Shown: positions 15,661 to 24,329, counted from the first letter of the stretch. The stretch is 64,000 bases of DNA from Streptomyces sp. NBC_00663 (GCF_036226885.1 NZ_CP109027.1:5518001-5582000), one strand, 5' to 3'. A program made the numbers and translations. Notes: generated from the letters alone by a model not told the origin.

Positions 15661-18101
15661 CGGCCGATCCCCATCGCGGCAAGATGGCCGGCCACCTTGG
15701 CTTCCCACTGTTCCAGCTCGGTGGTGATGTCCCCGACCGTCTCCGCGTAGCGCTCGCCCAGCTGCCGGATACGTCCGACGAGCGTGAACGTCAGGGAGTC
15801 CGCGACACCGGCCACCCGGTCCGCGATCGTGGCATGCCACTTGTCGTCGAGGACGAGCTGCCTGATCTCAGGCTCGTCGAGGTCGCCGTACTTCCTCAAC
15901 GTCGCCAGATCGAGGGCGGCCTGGGCTTCCCTGACGGCCTTCTTGGCGCCGGCCTCCTCGTCGTACAGCCGCACCAGGTGCCGCAGTGCCCTGACCTCCT
16001 GCGCATCGACTTCCGCAGGTCCCTCTGGTCGAGCCGCTTTGAGGCGCGCCGCCGCGAGGGCCTTGGTGATCTTGCCGTCGTCCATCGCCCCGGCGAGCAG
16101 GCCGTCCTCCGTGGCGTGCTCCTCGATGTACTCCTCGACGGCGCGGCTCGTGTCCGCCGCTGCCGCGTGCAGCGCGTCGACCTTCGCCTGCCCGTCCGCG
16201 AAGTACCGGGCGACGACGAGCGCCGGCGGGACGAGGTCCGTCTTGTGCTTGGTGGCGCCGCGCCCGGAGCCGATGACGAGGTCCGGGGTCTCGGAGAGCT
16301 TGCGCTCCTTGTCCTCGATGGTCCGGCGGGGCTTCGCCGCCTGGCACCACCCTTCGTTCATGACGAGGAAGACGTCGTCGTGCATGACGTCGTGCCAGTA
16401 CGTCATGAGCTGTTCGTAGACGTCGTACTCGTCGAGCAGCGGGGTGTTCCTGAACCGGGCCAGCAGATCGTCGCTGATACCGGCGATCAGGTCCTTGGGG
16501 ACCGTGTCCGGGTCGAGCGCTCGCAGGGCCGGCCGGTGTGCGGCGAACCAGTCGTCGACCCGGCCGCGGGCCTCAGCGGCGAACTTCTGGAACTCCTCGG
16601 AATCCAGGACGGCCTGCTGTACCTCGGCCACCCCGACCGCCAGGTCGCTGTAGCCCGGGCGGTTCGGCCGGAAGAGCGTGGCACGAAGACTCGGGAACGC
16701 CTCCCAGTACCTGCTGAGCGCGTCCAGGTCGCGGTCCGGGATGCCGCCGTGCACATGCGCGTGCAGGTCCTGGATGTCCTCCGGCTCGGAGGAGTCGATG
16801 TACCGCGGGATGTTGAGGTTGTAGTCGTTGTTCGGGCCGGCGATCTCCTGGAGCGGCACCATGCGTGCGTAGCGCTCGATCTCGGTCTGCTTGGTGAAGA
16901 CGTCGACGATCTTGTGGATGTCCTGGCTCCGGAGGCGGTGCTTGTTGCCGTCCTTCATGAAGCCCTGGGAGGCGTCGATCATGAAGACGCCGGTTCGCGT
17001 CTTGGCGTCCTCCTTGTCGAGAACGATGACGCAGGCCGGGATGCCGGTGCCGTAGAAGAGGTTCGCGGGCAGGCCGATGACGCCCTTGATGTAGCCGCGG
17101 TCCAGCAGTTCCCTACGGATGGCGGCCTCGGCGTGGCCCCGGAACAGCACACCGTGCGGCAGGATGACCGCGGCCCTGCCGTTGTCCTTGAGGGACGTGA
17201 GGATGTGCAGCAGGAAGGCGTAGTCGCCGTTCTTCTGCGGCGGCCGGCCGAACTCGAAGCGGCCGTAGTCGTTCTCCAGGCCGTTGCTCCACGACTCGGT
17301 CGAGAACGGCGGATTGGCGACGGCGAAGTCGAAGGTCCGCAGCTGTGCGCCCGGGGTGAACTGCGGGCTGGTGAGGGTGTCGCCCTTGCGGATGTCACGG
17401 TCCTCGTAGCCGTGGAGGATCATGTTCATCTGGGCCAGCGCCCAGGTGGCGTTGTCCTTCTCCTGGCCGTAGACGGTCAGGCCGCGCGGGGCCTCGTCGG
17501 CCACCGTGAGGAGCAACGAGCCGGAGCCGCACGTGGGGTCGTAGACCGTGTGGTCCTGGCGCGTGTCCGCTCCGATGCCGAGGACCTTGGCGAGTACCCG
17601 CGAGACCTCGGCCGGGGTGTAGAACTGCCCCTTCGACCTGCCCGACTCCGTGGCGAAGTGGCGCATCAGGTACTCGTAGGCGCCGCCCAGCAGGTCGTCG
17701 CCCTCGGCGCGGCTGCCGCGGAAGTCGAGATCGGCGAAGATCGTCACCAGCTTGGAGAGCCGGTCCTGCATGTCCTTGCCCTCGCCGAGCTTCTCCTCGT
17801 CGTTGAAGTCGGCCAGGTCGATGACCTTCTCAAGCCCGTTGGCCTCGGCGAGCCGGCGGATGATGTCGTTGGTCTTCTTGCCGATCTCCTTGTCGCCCTT
17901 GAGGGCGACCATGTCGTCGAAGGACCCGCCGGCGGGGACGTCGATCAAGGAGTGCGGGTCGGACTTGGCCTTGTCCGTCACGTACTTCACGAACAGCAGC
18001 GTCAGGACGTAGTCCTTGTACTGACCGGCGTCCATGCCGCCGCGCTGCTCGTCGCAACTCCGCCACAGCGAGCGGTACAGATCCGACTTCTTGAGAGCCA
18101 C
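15657..18101 (-). CDS. hsdM: type I restriction-modification methylase, HsdM subunit
   Basis: The GTG at 18101 is preceded by AAGGA and gives 814 aa. An N-terminal helical domain (HsdM_N, from LYRSLWRSCDEQRGGMD) is followed by QFYTP (about 159-163), S-adenosylmethionine motif I as DPTCGSGSLL (about 188-197) and motif IV NPPF (about 263-266), the adenine-N6 methylase signature. It is longer than the 500-530 aa of classical HsdM because of a helical C-terminal extension from about residue 500 with two predicted coiled-coil stretches. Host DNA methylated by this subunit is protected from HsdR. It leads the operon: hsdS and hsdR follow with 4-base overlaps. Confidence 0.95.
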   Translation of the reverse strand: MALKKSDLYRSLWRSCDEQRGGMDAGQYKDYVLTLLFVKYVTDKAKSDPHSLIDVPAGGSFDDMVALKGDKEIGKKTNDIIRRLAEANGLEKVIDLADFNDEEKLGEGKDMQDRLSKLVTIFADLDFRGSRAEGDDLLGGAYEYLMRHFATESGRSKGQFYTPAEVSRVLAKVLGIGADTRQDHTVYDPTCGSGSLLLTVADEAPRGLTVYGQEKDNATWALAQMNMILHGYEDRDIRKGDTLTSPQFTPGAQLRTFDFAVANPPFSTESWSNGLENDYGRFEFGRPPQKNGDYAFLLHILTSLKDNGRAAVILPHGVLFRGHAEAAIRRELLDRGYIKGVIGLPANLFYGTGIPACVIVLDKEDAKTRTGVFMIDASQGFMKDGNKHRLRSQDIHKIVDVFTKQTEIERYARMVPLQEIAGPNNDYNLNIPRYIDSSEPEDIQDLHAHVHGGIPDRDLDALSRYWEAFPSLRATLFRPNRPGYSDLAVGVAEVQQAVLDSEEFQKFAAEARGRVDDWFAAHRPALRALDPDTVPKDLIAGISDDLLARFRNTPLLDEYDVYEQLMTYWHDVMHDDVFLVMNEGWCQAAKPRRTIEDKERKLSETPDLVIGSGRGATKHKTDLVPPALVVARYFADGQAKVDALHAAAADTSRAVEEYIEEHATEDGLLAGAMDDGKITKALAAARLKAARPEGPAEVDAQEVRALRHLVRLYDEEAGAKKAVREAQAALDLATLRKYGDLDEPEIRQLVLDDKWHATIADRVAGVADSLTFTLVGRIRQLGERYAETVGDITTELEQWEAKVAGHLAAMGIGR

Positions 18102-18164
18102 TACCGTCCTTCACGCGACACCGTGTGACGGTTGCGTCACTGGGCGATACTCCAAACGAGTGTC

Positions 18165-18419
18165 TCAACGATAGCGCCGGGCACTGACAGGAGCCCTGAC
18201 CATGGGCCAGGGCTCCACCAGTTGATCAGGCCGAACGTCGACGGGGTACGCCGCTTCGGGGCTCAGCGCATCCCCGTCATCGAAGATCGGCACCTTGTCG
18301 AGGAAGATCCATTGCCGGCCATGGGCGTCGGTCGGGCGCACCTCGACAAACCCGGGACAGCTACCGTCGTCAAAGGGCCAGTTCGAGGGGATCAAGCCCC
18401 TGAACTGGCCCTTGGTCAC
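18165..18419 (-). CDS. short hypothetical protein next to tRNA-Arg, possibly a remnant
   Basis: This 84-codon frame begins with GTG two bases after the tRNA 3' end. Its core, VEVRPTDAHGRQWIFLDKVPIFDD, resembles a small conserved Streptomyces protein family I cannot name. The first 20 codons are encoded by the strong stem-loop that probably terminates the tRNA transcript, so the true start may be the internal GTG at about 18344, or the gene may be a truncated copy created when the restriction island was inserted. No function can be assigned. Confidence 0.4.
   Translation of the reverse strand: MTKGQFRGLIPSNWPFDDGSCPGFVEVRPTDAHGRQWIFLDKVPIFDDGDALSPEAAYPVDVRPDQLVEPWPMVRAPVSARRYR
18373..18413 (-). 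terminator. terminator of tRNA-Arg
   Basis: AAGGGCCAGTTC and GAACTGGCCCTT form a 12-bp perfect stem that continues, after a single-base bulge, as AGGGG/CCCCT around a 6-base loop. It lies 8-48 bases downstream of the tRNA 3' end in the direction of transcription. Confidence 0.75.
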
Positions 18420-18420
18420 G

Positions 18421-18493
18421 TGCCCCCGGCAGGATTCGAACCTGCGACACCCGCTTTAGGAGAGCGGTGCTCTATCCCCTGAGCTACGAAGGC
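18421..18493 (-). tRNA. tRNA-Arg (anticodon CCT)
   Basis: The reverse strand folds as a 73-nt cloverleaf: acceptor GCCTTCG with CGGGGGC plus discriminator A, a D arm with AGCTCAGGGGATAGAGC, an anticodon loop CTCCTAA giving anticodon CCT, and the T arm GGTTCGAATCC. The acceptor contains two G-U pairs. No CCA end is encoded. tRNA genes are common integration sites, but I find no integrase nearby. Confidence 0.95.
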
Positions 18494-18503
18494 AGGGCGG
18501 CGT

Positions 18504-18533
18504 GGATCTCGGTGAGATCCGGCGACCAGCCTA
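18504..18533 (-). promoter_or_regulatory. tRNA-Arg promoter -10 box and leader stem-loop
   Basis: TAGGCT (18533-18528, leftward) is a good -10, with a transcript start near 18521 and a 28-base leader. The leader contains GGATCTC-GGT-GAGATCC, a perfect 7-bp stem that may help tRNA 5' processing. No clear -35 is visible. Confidence 0.5.
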
Positions 18534-18599
18534 GCGGATAAGGCGTGGGCGGTGGGAAGGTTCGCTTCCGCGCAGGTCAGGTGGGGAGGGGCGGAGGCG

Positions 18600-20291
18600 T
18601 CAGGCCGTCGGTACCCGGGTGAAGCGGCCCGCCGTGTGGAAGTCCTGTTCGATCGCCGTAGCGGTCGCCCGGAGTTCCGGGAGCAGGTCGCTCACGCATT
18701 GCGCGGGGGTGCGGCGGGTGGTGTGCATGGCGGTGTTCAGGGCCGCCACCACCCGGCCCCGGTGATCGCGCACCGGGACCGCGATCGAGCGCAGGCCCGC
18801 CTCCAACTCCTCGTCCACCAGGGCGTACCCCTGCGCGCGGACCTCGGTGAGGAGCCGGTCGAGGGCCGCGCGGTCCGTGAGGGTGCGCGGGGTCAGCGGG
18901 CGCAGCTCTCCGGGGTTGCGGCGGGCCGGCGGGAGGTCGGCCAGCAGGACGCGGCCCATGGAGGTGGCGTAGGCCGGGAGCCGGGTGCCGACGGCGAGGT
19001 TGACGCTCATCACCCGGTTCGTGGCGACGCGGGCGGTGTACTGGATCTCGTCGCCGTGCGCGGTGAGCACCGCCAGCGACGCCGACTCGTGGATACGGGC
19101 GGAGAGGTCCGCCAGATGCGGGGTCGCGATCTCGGACAGCGTGGTGCGGGCCAGGGGCGGGAAGCCCAGGGACAGCACCCGGGGCGTGAGGGCGAAGGTG
19201 CGGTGCCCGGTCGCGGTGACGAGGCCCAGGTGCTCGTAGGTGATCAGGGCGCGGCGGGCCGTGGCGCGCGCGAGGCCCGTCGCCTTCGCCACCTCCGTCA
19301 GGGTCAGGGCGGCCCGGCCCTCGCCGAACGCGGTCAGCACGGTCAGCCCGCGGGCCAGGGACTCCACGAACCCCCTGCCGAGCTCCTGCTTGGACGCCCC
19401 GGTCCAGATCGCGAGACCGGACGGCCCGGACCCCGCCTCCGCTACGGGCGTCTGCCGCAGCTCCCGTTCCATGTCCGCCACCGCCGCCCGCAGCCGCGGC
19501 AGCAGGGTGTCCCGCAGTCCGGCCGCCGTGTGCCGGCTGGTGTGGCTGACGACGCTCGCCGCACACGCGATCCGCCCGGTGTGCGGCTCCCGTACCGGTA
19601 CCGCGACCGCCACCAGGCCCGGTTCGATCAGCTGGTCGTCCAACGCCCAGCCGTCGACGGCCGCTTGTGCCGCCCGGCGCTCGAACTCCTCGTCCGGACC
19701 CGGGTGTTCGCGGGGCGGTACGGCCGGAAAACCCCGGTCCTCGGGGTCCGCCGCCCGGCGTTCCCGCCAGGCCCGCCGGTCCGCGTCCGTCCACTCCGTC
19801 GCGAACAGGGCGCCCGGCGCGGTGCGTTCGGCCGGCAGGAGGTCGCCGATACGGAAGCTCAGGGACATCGCGCGGCGGCGGGTGGCCTGGTGGATGAAGC
19901 GGATGCCGTCGCGGTCGGCGACCGCCAGGGACACCGACTCGTCGAGTTCGTCGGCCAGTTCGTCGGCGCGCGCGTCCAGCAGGGCGGGCAGCCGCAGGGC
20001 GGCCAGATAGGCGTTGCCGAGGTCCATCAGCCGGGGGGTGAGGACCACGTCCCGGCCGTCGAGGCGGACGTATCCCATGCGGGCGAGGGTGGCGGTGATG
20101 CGGTCGACCGTGGACCGCGCGAGGCCGGTCGCCCGCTCCAGCGCGCTCGGGCTCAGCGCGCCGCCCGCCTCGGTCAGCTCCCGCAGTACCGCGATCCCGC
20201 GGATCAACGGCGTGACCGCCTCCGCCGGCACGGCGGCAGCGGCCGTCGGCGCCACGGCGTCGTCCATGGTCGTGATCGTCTTCGCGGGCAT
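18600..20291 (-). CDS. tandem-fused IclR-family transcriptional regulator (two complete units)
   Basis: At 563 aa this is twice the usual IclR length. Unit 1 (about 25-290) has a helix-turn-helix in LSPSALERATGLARSTVDRITATLARMGYV and an effector domain with RDGIRFIHQATRRRAMSLSF. Unit 2 (about 305-555) has its own helix-turn-helix, LTLTEVAKATGLARATARRALITYEHLGLV, and effector domain with TTRRTPAQCVSDLLPEL at the end. Both units keep the sets of residues expected for binding small aromatic or acid ligands. Such fused IclR proteins occur in Streptomyces near aromatic catabolism genes, but none is next to this gene. The start ATG has a GGAGAG ribosome-binding site. It ends 106 bp before tRNA-Arg. 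Confidence 0.88.
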   Translation of the reverse strand: MPAKTITTMDDAVAPTAAAAVPAEAVTPLIRGIAVLRELTEAGGALSPSALERATGLARSTVDRITATLARMGYVRLDGRDVVLTPRLMDLGNAYLAALRLPALLDARADELADELDESVSLAVADRDGIRFIHQATRRRAMSLSFRIGDLLPAERTAPGALFATEWTDADRRAWRERRAADPEDRGFPAVPPREHPGPDEEFERRAAQAAVDGWALDDQLIEPGLVAVAVPVREPHTGRIACAASVVSHTSRHTAAGLRDTLLPRLRAAVADMERELRQTPVAEAGSGPSGLAIWTGASKQELGRGFVESLARGLTVLTAFGEGRAALTLTEVAKATGLARATARRALITYEHLGLVTATGHRTFALTPRVLSLGFPPLARTTLSEIATPHLADLSARIHESASLAVLTAHGDEIQYTARVATNRVMSVNLAVGTRLPAYATSMGRVLLADLPPARRNPGELRPLTPRTLTDRAALDRLLTEVRAQGYALVDEELEAGLRSIAVPVRDHRGRVVAALNTAMHTTRRTPAQCVSDLLPELRATATAIEQDFHTAGRFTRVPTA

Positions 20292-20397
20292 TCGCTCTCC
20301 GGTACGGCAGTCGCGGGAGCCCTACGGTAAGCCTGCACGGGCTGTCCGGGTGGGCGTACCGGTGCCGGTGCGGCGTAGCCGCTCGGCGCGGCTCGGC

Positions 20398-21699
20398 TCA
20401 GTCCCGCGTCACGCGTACCCGGTAGTCGCCCGACGGGTCGACCCCCGCCACCTCGATCCGGATCCCGTGTCTGCGGTCCTTGAAGACCTGGCCCGGGGCG
20501 AAGGGGGCGTCGGAGAGTTCCGCGTGGACGTTGGGGCTGCGGGTGCAGCCGCCGCTGTCCCGGCGGGAGTCGTACACCGTGACCGGGCCCATCCCGGTGT
20601 CGACGTCGGCGTCCACCTTGTAGATCAGCGCCCCGGGCCGGCACACCGCCTCGTCGTTGCCCTCGCGGGTGCGCAGCTCCACCGCGTATCCGGTACGGCC
20701 GCTGACCGGCACGAAGAGCAGCTTGGCGCCGCCGGTCCTGGCCATCGGGGTGAGGGCGTACTCGGTGGTGCCGCGGGCGGTCGCGCAGGTCACCTGGGAG
20801 GCGTCCAGCCAGCCCAGTTTCCACTTGTGCCAGCCGAGGAGGTCGTTGTTGGCGCCCCAGTCCTCGCTCATGATGTCCCAGTGGCCGACCGAGCCGCCGC
20901 CGCCCGCCGTGTAGAGGTCGGGCAGCCCGAAGACATGCCCGTTCTCGTGCGGCAGGACCCGGTAGCCGGTCTGCGCGTAGGAGCCGGAGCCGTCGTCCTG
21001 GCGGGAGTAGACGAAGGACGCGTTGGCGACCGGGACGCCGTCGGCGACCGGGGCGTCCGGGTTCCCGGCGAAGGTCACCGACAGGACCGTGTCCAGCGCG
21101 GAGGGCCCGGCGTTCGGGGTGACCAGCACATTCAGGAAGTCGTACGACCGGAAGTCCACCTTCGGGTCGGCGGCGGCCACGATGTCCTGGACCAGGTCCC
21201 GGTAGCCGGGGTCGAAGGGCGCGCCGCGCTCTATGCCGTACGCCGCGAAGGACTTCGGCATGCGCAGCCAGGTCGGGATCGGCGTCTCGGGGCGGTAATC
21301 GAGGCGGCCGTAGGAACTGGTGCGGAACCAGTCCTGGGTCTGCGGGAAGAACTCGCGGAATCGGTCGAGGGCGGGGCCGCGGCCCCGCGCGTCGGAGAAG
21401 TCGATCATCAGGGTGAGGGCGCGGACGGTGCCGGTGGAGCGGGAGTAGCCGCCGGTGGTGGGGACGCCCTCGGACATCTGGATCGCGGAGCCGCCGCGGA
21501 TCAGACAGGGGCCGTGGGCGGAGGTGCGGGCCAGCGCGACCGGTCCGGCGCCCGCGGGTGCGGGGGCCGCCGTGAGGTGACGTGTACCGGCCGAGGTGCT
21601 GACCGCGAGGGTCAGCGCGGTCACGGACACGAGGGCGGCGACGCGGCGCGGGCGTATCCGACGGCTGGTCTGCTGCGCTGCCCGGCTGGTCTGCTGCAT
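20398..21699 (-). CDS. secreted M6-family (immune inhibitor A-like) metalloprotease
   Basis: This 433-aa protein has a GGAGAGGG ribosome-binding site. A signal peptide is followed by a mature zinc protease. The zinc site is HENGHVFGLPDLY (about 251-263), an HExxH variant with the extended third-ligand pattern of M6 enzymes, and a Met-turn occurs in WDIMSED. The domain is preceded by LTLMIDFSDARG and WFRTSSYGRLDYR, both typical of M6 proteases. It probably degrades extracellular peptides. The catalytic Glu at position 2 of HENGH is present. The gene is divergent from the TetR regulator at 21956, which may control it. Confidence 0.85.
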   Translation of the reverse strand: MQQTSRAAQQTSRRIRPRRVAALVSVTALTLAVSTSAGTRHLTAAPAPAGAGPVALARTSAHGPCLIRGGSAIQMSEGVPTTGGYSRSTGTVRALTLMIDFSDARGRGPALDRFREFFPQTQDWFRTSSYGRLDYRPETPIPTWLRMPKSFAAYGIERGAPFDPGYRDLVQDIVAAADPKVDFRSYDFLNVLVTPNAGPSALDTVLSVTFAGNPDAPVADGVPVANASFVYSRQDDGSGSYAQTGYRVLPHENGHVFGLPDLYTAGGGGSVGHWDIMSEDWGANNDLLGWHKWKLGWLDASQVTCATARGTTEYALTPMARTGGAKLLFVPVSGRTGYAVELRTREGNDEAVCRPGALIYKVDADVDTGMGPVTVYDSRRDSGGCTRSPNVHAELSDAPFAPGQVFKDRRHGIRIEVAGVDPSGDYRVRVTRD

Positions 21700-21866
21700 G
21701 CACGGCCCTCTCCGTCCACGGCAGCCGCAGGTCCACGGGCTGCACCCTTTCGATCACCCTGTGTCGTGGGGTGGGCGGGCGCGCGCTGGAGAGGCCGAAC
21801 GTGGGTTTCTCGGCCGAGGCGATGTGAGTCAGGTCACAGCACAACTTCCCCTCAACCTGAAATAAC

Positions 21867-21923
21867 CGGGGAGCGTCTCCCCGTTTAGACCTGTGTTCGC
21901 GCGAAACGGGGAAAGCCTCCCCG
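21867..21923. promoter_or_regulatory. paired 17-bp palindromic operators upstream of the TetR gene
   Basis: CGGGGAGCGTCTCCCCG (21867-21883) is a perfect inverted repeat. CGGGGAAAGCCTCCCCG (21907-21923) is a second, imperfect copy with the same length and outer bases. Their centres are 40 bp apart, close to four turns of the helix, in the divergent promoter of the protease and TetR genes. They are good candidates for the TetR protein's own operator. Confidence 0.65.
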
Positions 21924-21955
21924 GATCGCCAGACCAGCCGACCGAGGAGTACGCC

Positions 21956-22597
21956 GTGACCGTGACCGCTGTGCAGAAGAAGGTGACCCGGCCCCGCGCC
22001 GACGCCCTGCGCAACCGGGAGCGCATCGTCACCGCCGCCCTGGAGATGTTCGTCGAGTTCGGCCCCGATGTGCCGCTCGACGAGATCGCCCGCCGCGCCG
22101 GTGTCGGCAACGCCACGGTGTACCGCAACTTCCCCGACCGTGACGCGCTCGTCCGCGAGGTCGTCTGCTCCGTCATGGACCGGACGTCCGAGGCGGCCGA
22201 GATCGCGCTCGCGGAGAGCGGGGACGCCTTCGGGGCCCTGGAGCGCTTCGTGCACACCTCCGCCGACGAGCGGATCAGCGCGCTGTGCCCCATGGTGCAG
22301 AGCACCTTCGACCAGCACCACCCCGACCTGGAAGCATCCCGCGAACGCATCGAGGAGCTCGTCGGCCGGCTGATGGACCGCGCCAAGGCGGCCGGTCAGC
22401 TCCGCGACGACGTGGGCGTCGGTGACGTGATGGTGGCCGTGGCCCAGCTCAGCCGGCCGCCGGCTGGCACGGGATGCCTCAGCGCCGACCGTTTCGTCCA
22501 CCGCCATCTACAGCTGTTCCTGGACGGACTGCGGGCCCCGGCCCGCTCCACCCTGCCGGGCACGGCCGTGACCATGGAGGACCTCCGCCAGTCCTGA
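21956..22597 (+). CDS. TetR-family regulator, probably of the adjacent DHA2 exporter
   Basis: I take the GTG at 21956, which has GAGGAG six bases upstream, giving 213 aa. The N-terminal TetR DNA-binding domain is clear: RERIVTAALEMFVEFGPDVPLDEIARRAGVGNATVYRNFPDRDALVREV, with the recognition helix in GNATVYRNF. The rest is a helical ligand-binding and dimerisation domain. The exporter gene follows after 158 bp of intergenic DNA with its own repeat cluster. Gene order matches a TetR and exporter pair next to hrdD in related Streptomyces. The protein probably represses the exporter until a toxic ligand binds. Confidence 0.85.
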   Translation: MTVTAVQKKVTRPRADALRNRERIVTAALEMFVEFGPDVPLDEIARRAGVGNATVYRNFPDRDALVREVVCSVMDRTSEAAEIALAESGDAFGALERFVHTSADERISALCPMVQSTFDQHHPDLEASRERIEELVGRLMDRAKAAGQLRDDVGVGDVMVAVAQLSRPPAGTGCLSADRFVHRHLQLFLDGLRAPARSTLPGTAVTMEDLRQS

Positions 22598-22602
22598 CCG
22601 AA

Positions 22603-22646
22603 TAGTCGACCGACGAGTCGACCACCGGGTCGACCGATTAGTCCAG
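22603..22646. repeat. GTCGAC palindromes repeated at exact 12-bp intervals
   Basis: GTCGAC occurs at 22605, 22617 and 22629, with a degenerate copy (GTCCAG) at 22641, all exactly 12 bp apart. The array lies between the TetR stop and the exporter start. Regular spacing suggests a cooperative protein-binding site that controls exporter transcription, separate from the paired palindromes upstream of the TetR gene. Confidence 0.65.
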
Positions 22647-22755
22647 AGCTCCACCGCAGTCCATAACGCAACGACTCTCACCGGCCGTCACCGATGACGG
22701 ACCGTCCCCGTTACTCGTCCTTTTTCCGTCACGAAGTCCTGAAGTGGGTAGACCC

Positions 22756-24297
22756 ATGTCTCAAACAGCCGCAAAGGCTCCCGGCGCACCGGCCCCGTCC
22801 GGTGACGCCAACCGCTGGCGGGCGCTCGTCTTCATCGCGCTCGCCCAGCTGATGGTCGTCCTCGACGCCACCATCGTGAACATCGCCCTGCCGTCCGCCC
22901 AGGTGGACCTCGGCATATCCGACGGCAACCGGCAGTGGGTCGTCACGGCCTACGCCCTCGCCTTCGGTGGCCTCCTCCTCTTCGGCGGCCGGATCGCCGA
23001 CCTGTGGGGCCGTAAGAACGCCTTCGTCGTCGGCCTGATCGGCTTCGCACTCGCCTCCGCACTCGGCGGCGCGGCCACCAACCAGGCCATGATGTTCGGC
23101 GCCCGCGCCCTCCAGGGCGTCTTCGGCGCGCTGCTCGCGCCCGCCGCGCTCTCCCTGCTCGCCGTGATGTTCACGGACGCCAAGGAGCGGGCCAAGGCGT
23201 TCGGCATCTACGGTGCCATCGCCGGTGGTGGCGGTGCCGTGGGCTTCATCCTCGGTGGCGTGCTGACCGAGTACATGGACTGGCGCTGGACGTTCTTCGT
23301 CAACATCCCGTTCGCCATCGTCGCCGCGCTCGGCGCCTACTTCGTCATCCGTGAGCCCGAGGGCGGCCGCAACCGCAACCCGCTCGACATCCCCGGCGTC
23401 CTGCTCTCCACCCTGGGTCTGGTCGCGCTGGTCTACGGCTTCACCCGCGCCGAGTCCAACGGCTGGGGCGACTCCGTGACCGTCGGCATGTTCGTCGCCT
23501 CCGCGGTCCTGCTGCTCGCGTTCGTCGTCACCGAGGCCAAGGTCAAGGCCCCGCTGCTGCCGCTGCGCGTGGTCACCGACCGCAACCGCGGCGGTATCTA
23601 CCTCTCGCTCGGTATCGCGATCATCGCGATGTTCGGCACCTTCCTGTTCCTGACCTACTACCTCCAGGTCGTGAAGGGCTTCTCGCCGATCAAGACCGGC
23701 TTCGCGTTCATGCCGATGATCGTCGGCATGATGGTCGGCTCGACCCAGATCGGCACCCGTCTGATGACCCGGCTGCCGGCCCGCATGCTGATGGGCCCCG
23801 GCTTCCTGGTCGCCGCGGTCGGCATGCTGCTGATGACGCAGCTGGAGATCGGCTCGTCGTACGCCTCGACGATCCTGCCCGCGATGCTGCTGCTCGGTCT
23901 CGGCATGGGTACGGCGTTCATGCCCGCCATGTCCCTGGCCACGTACGGCATCGAGCCGCGTGACGCCGGTGTCGCCTCCGCGATGGTCAACACCTCGCAG
24001 CAGGTGGGCGGCGCCATCGGTACGGCCCTGCTGAACACGATCGCCGCCTCCGCCACCACGTCCTACGTCGCCGACCACATCGGCTCCGCGACCTCCAAGT
24101 CGCAGCAGCAGCTGGTGGCGCTGGAGGGCCAGGTGCACGGCTACACCAACGCGATCTGGTTCGCCGTCGGCATGCTGGTCCTGGCCGCGGCCATCGTGGT
24201 GACCCTGGTCAACGCCGGCCGTCCCGACACGTCGGCCGTGGCCGGTGCCGGGGAGGGCGCGGAGGACGAGCTGCCGGTCCCGGTCGTCGCCCACTGA
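22756..24297 (+). CDS. MFS drug/proton antiporter, DHA2 family (14 transmembrane helices)
   Basis: The 513-aa product has the DHA2 signatures: LDATIVNIALPSAQ in helix 1, the loop 2-3 motif GGRIADLWGRKN and motif C-like GAIAGGGGAVGFILGGVL in helix 5, which marks export. About 14 hydrophobic segments can be counted. The family exports drugs, dyes or peptides using the proton gradient. It follows the TetR gene, which probably regulates it, with an unusual repeat cluster between the two. It ends next to paired terminators and the MarR gene. The substrate is unknown. Confidence 0.88.
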   Translation: MSQTAAKAPGAPAPSGDANRWRALVFIALAQLMVVLDATIVNIALPSAQVDLGISDGNRQWVVTAYALAFGGLLLFGGRIADLWGRKNAFVVGLIGFALASALGGAATNQAMMFGARALQGVFGALLAPAALSLLAVMFTDAKERAKAFGIYGAIAGGGGAVGFILGGVLTEYMDWRWTFFVNIPFAIVAALGAYFVIREPEGGRNRNPLDIPGVLLSTLGLVALVYGFTRAESNGWGDSVTVGMFVASAVLLLAFVVTEAKVKAPLLPLRVVTDRNRGGIYLSLGIAIIAMFGTFLFLTYYLQVVKGFSPIKTGFAFMPMIVGMMVGSTQIGTRLMTRLPARMLMGPGFLVAAVGMLLMTQLEIGSSYASTILPAMLLLGLGMGTAFMPAMSLATYGIEPRDAGVASAMVNTSQQVGGAIGTALLNTIAASATTSYVADHIGSATSKSQQQLVALEGQVHGYTNAIWFAVGMLVLAAAIVVTLVNAGRPDTSAVAGAGEGAEDELPVPVVAH

Positions 24298-24329
24298 CGA
24301 CGACCGGACGGTCGTACCCCTTCGGGCCT

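Noticed and set aside
10160..18493. Integrative element inserted at tRNA-Arg
   Set aside because: There is no integrase, excisionase, transfer gene or repeated tRNA end. Only the restriction operon and a short ORF are present, so I report an island edge at most.
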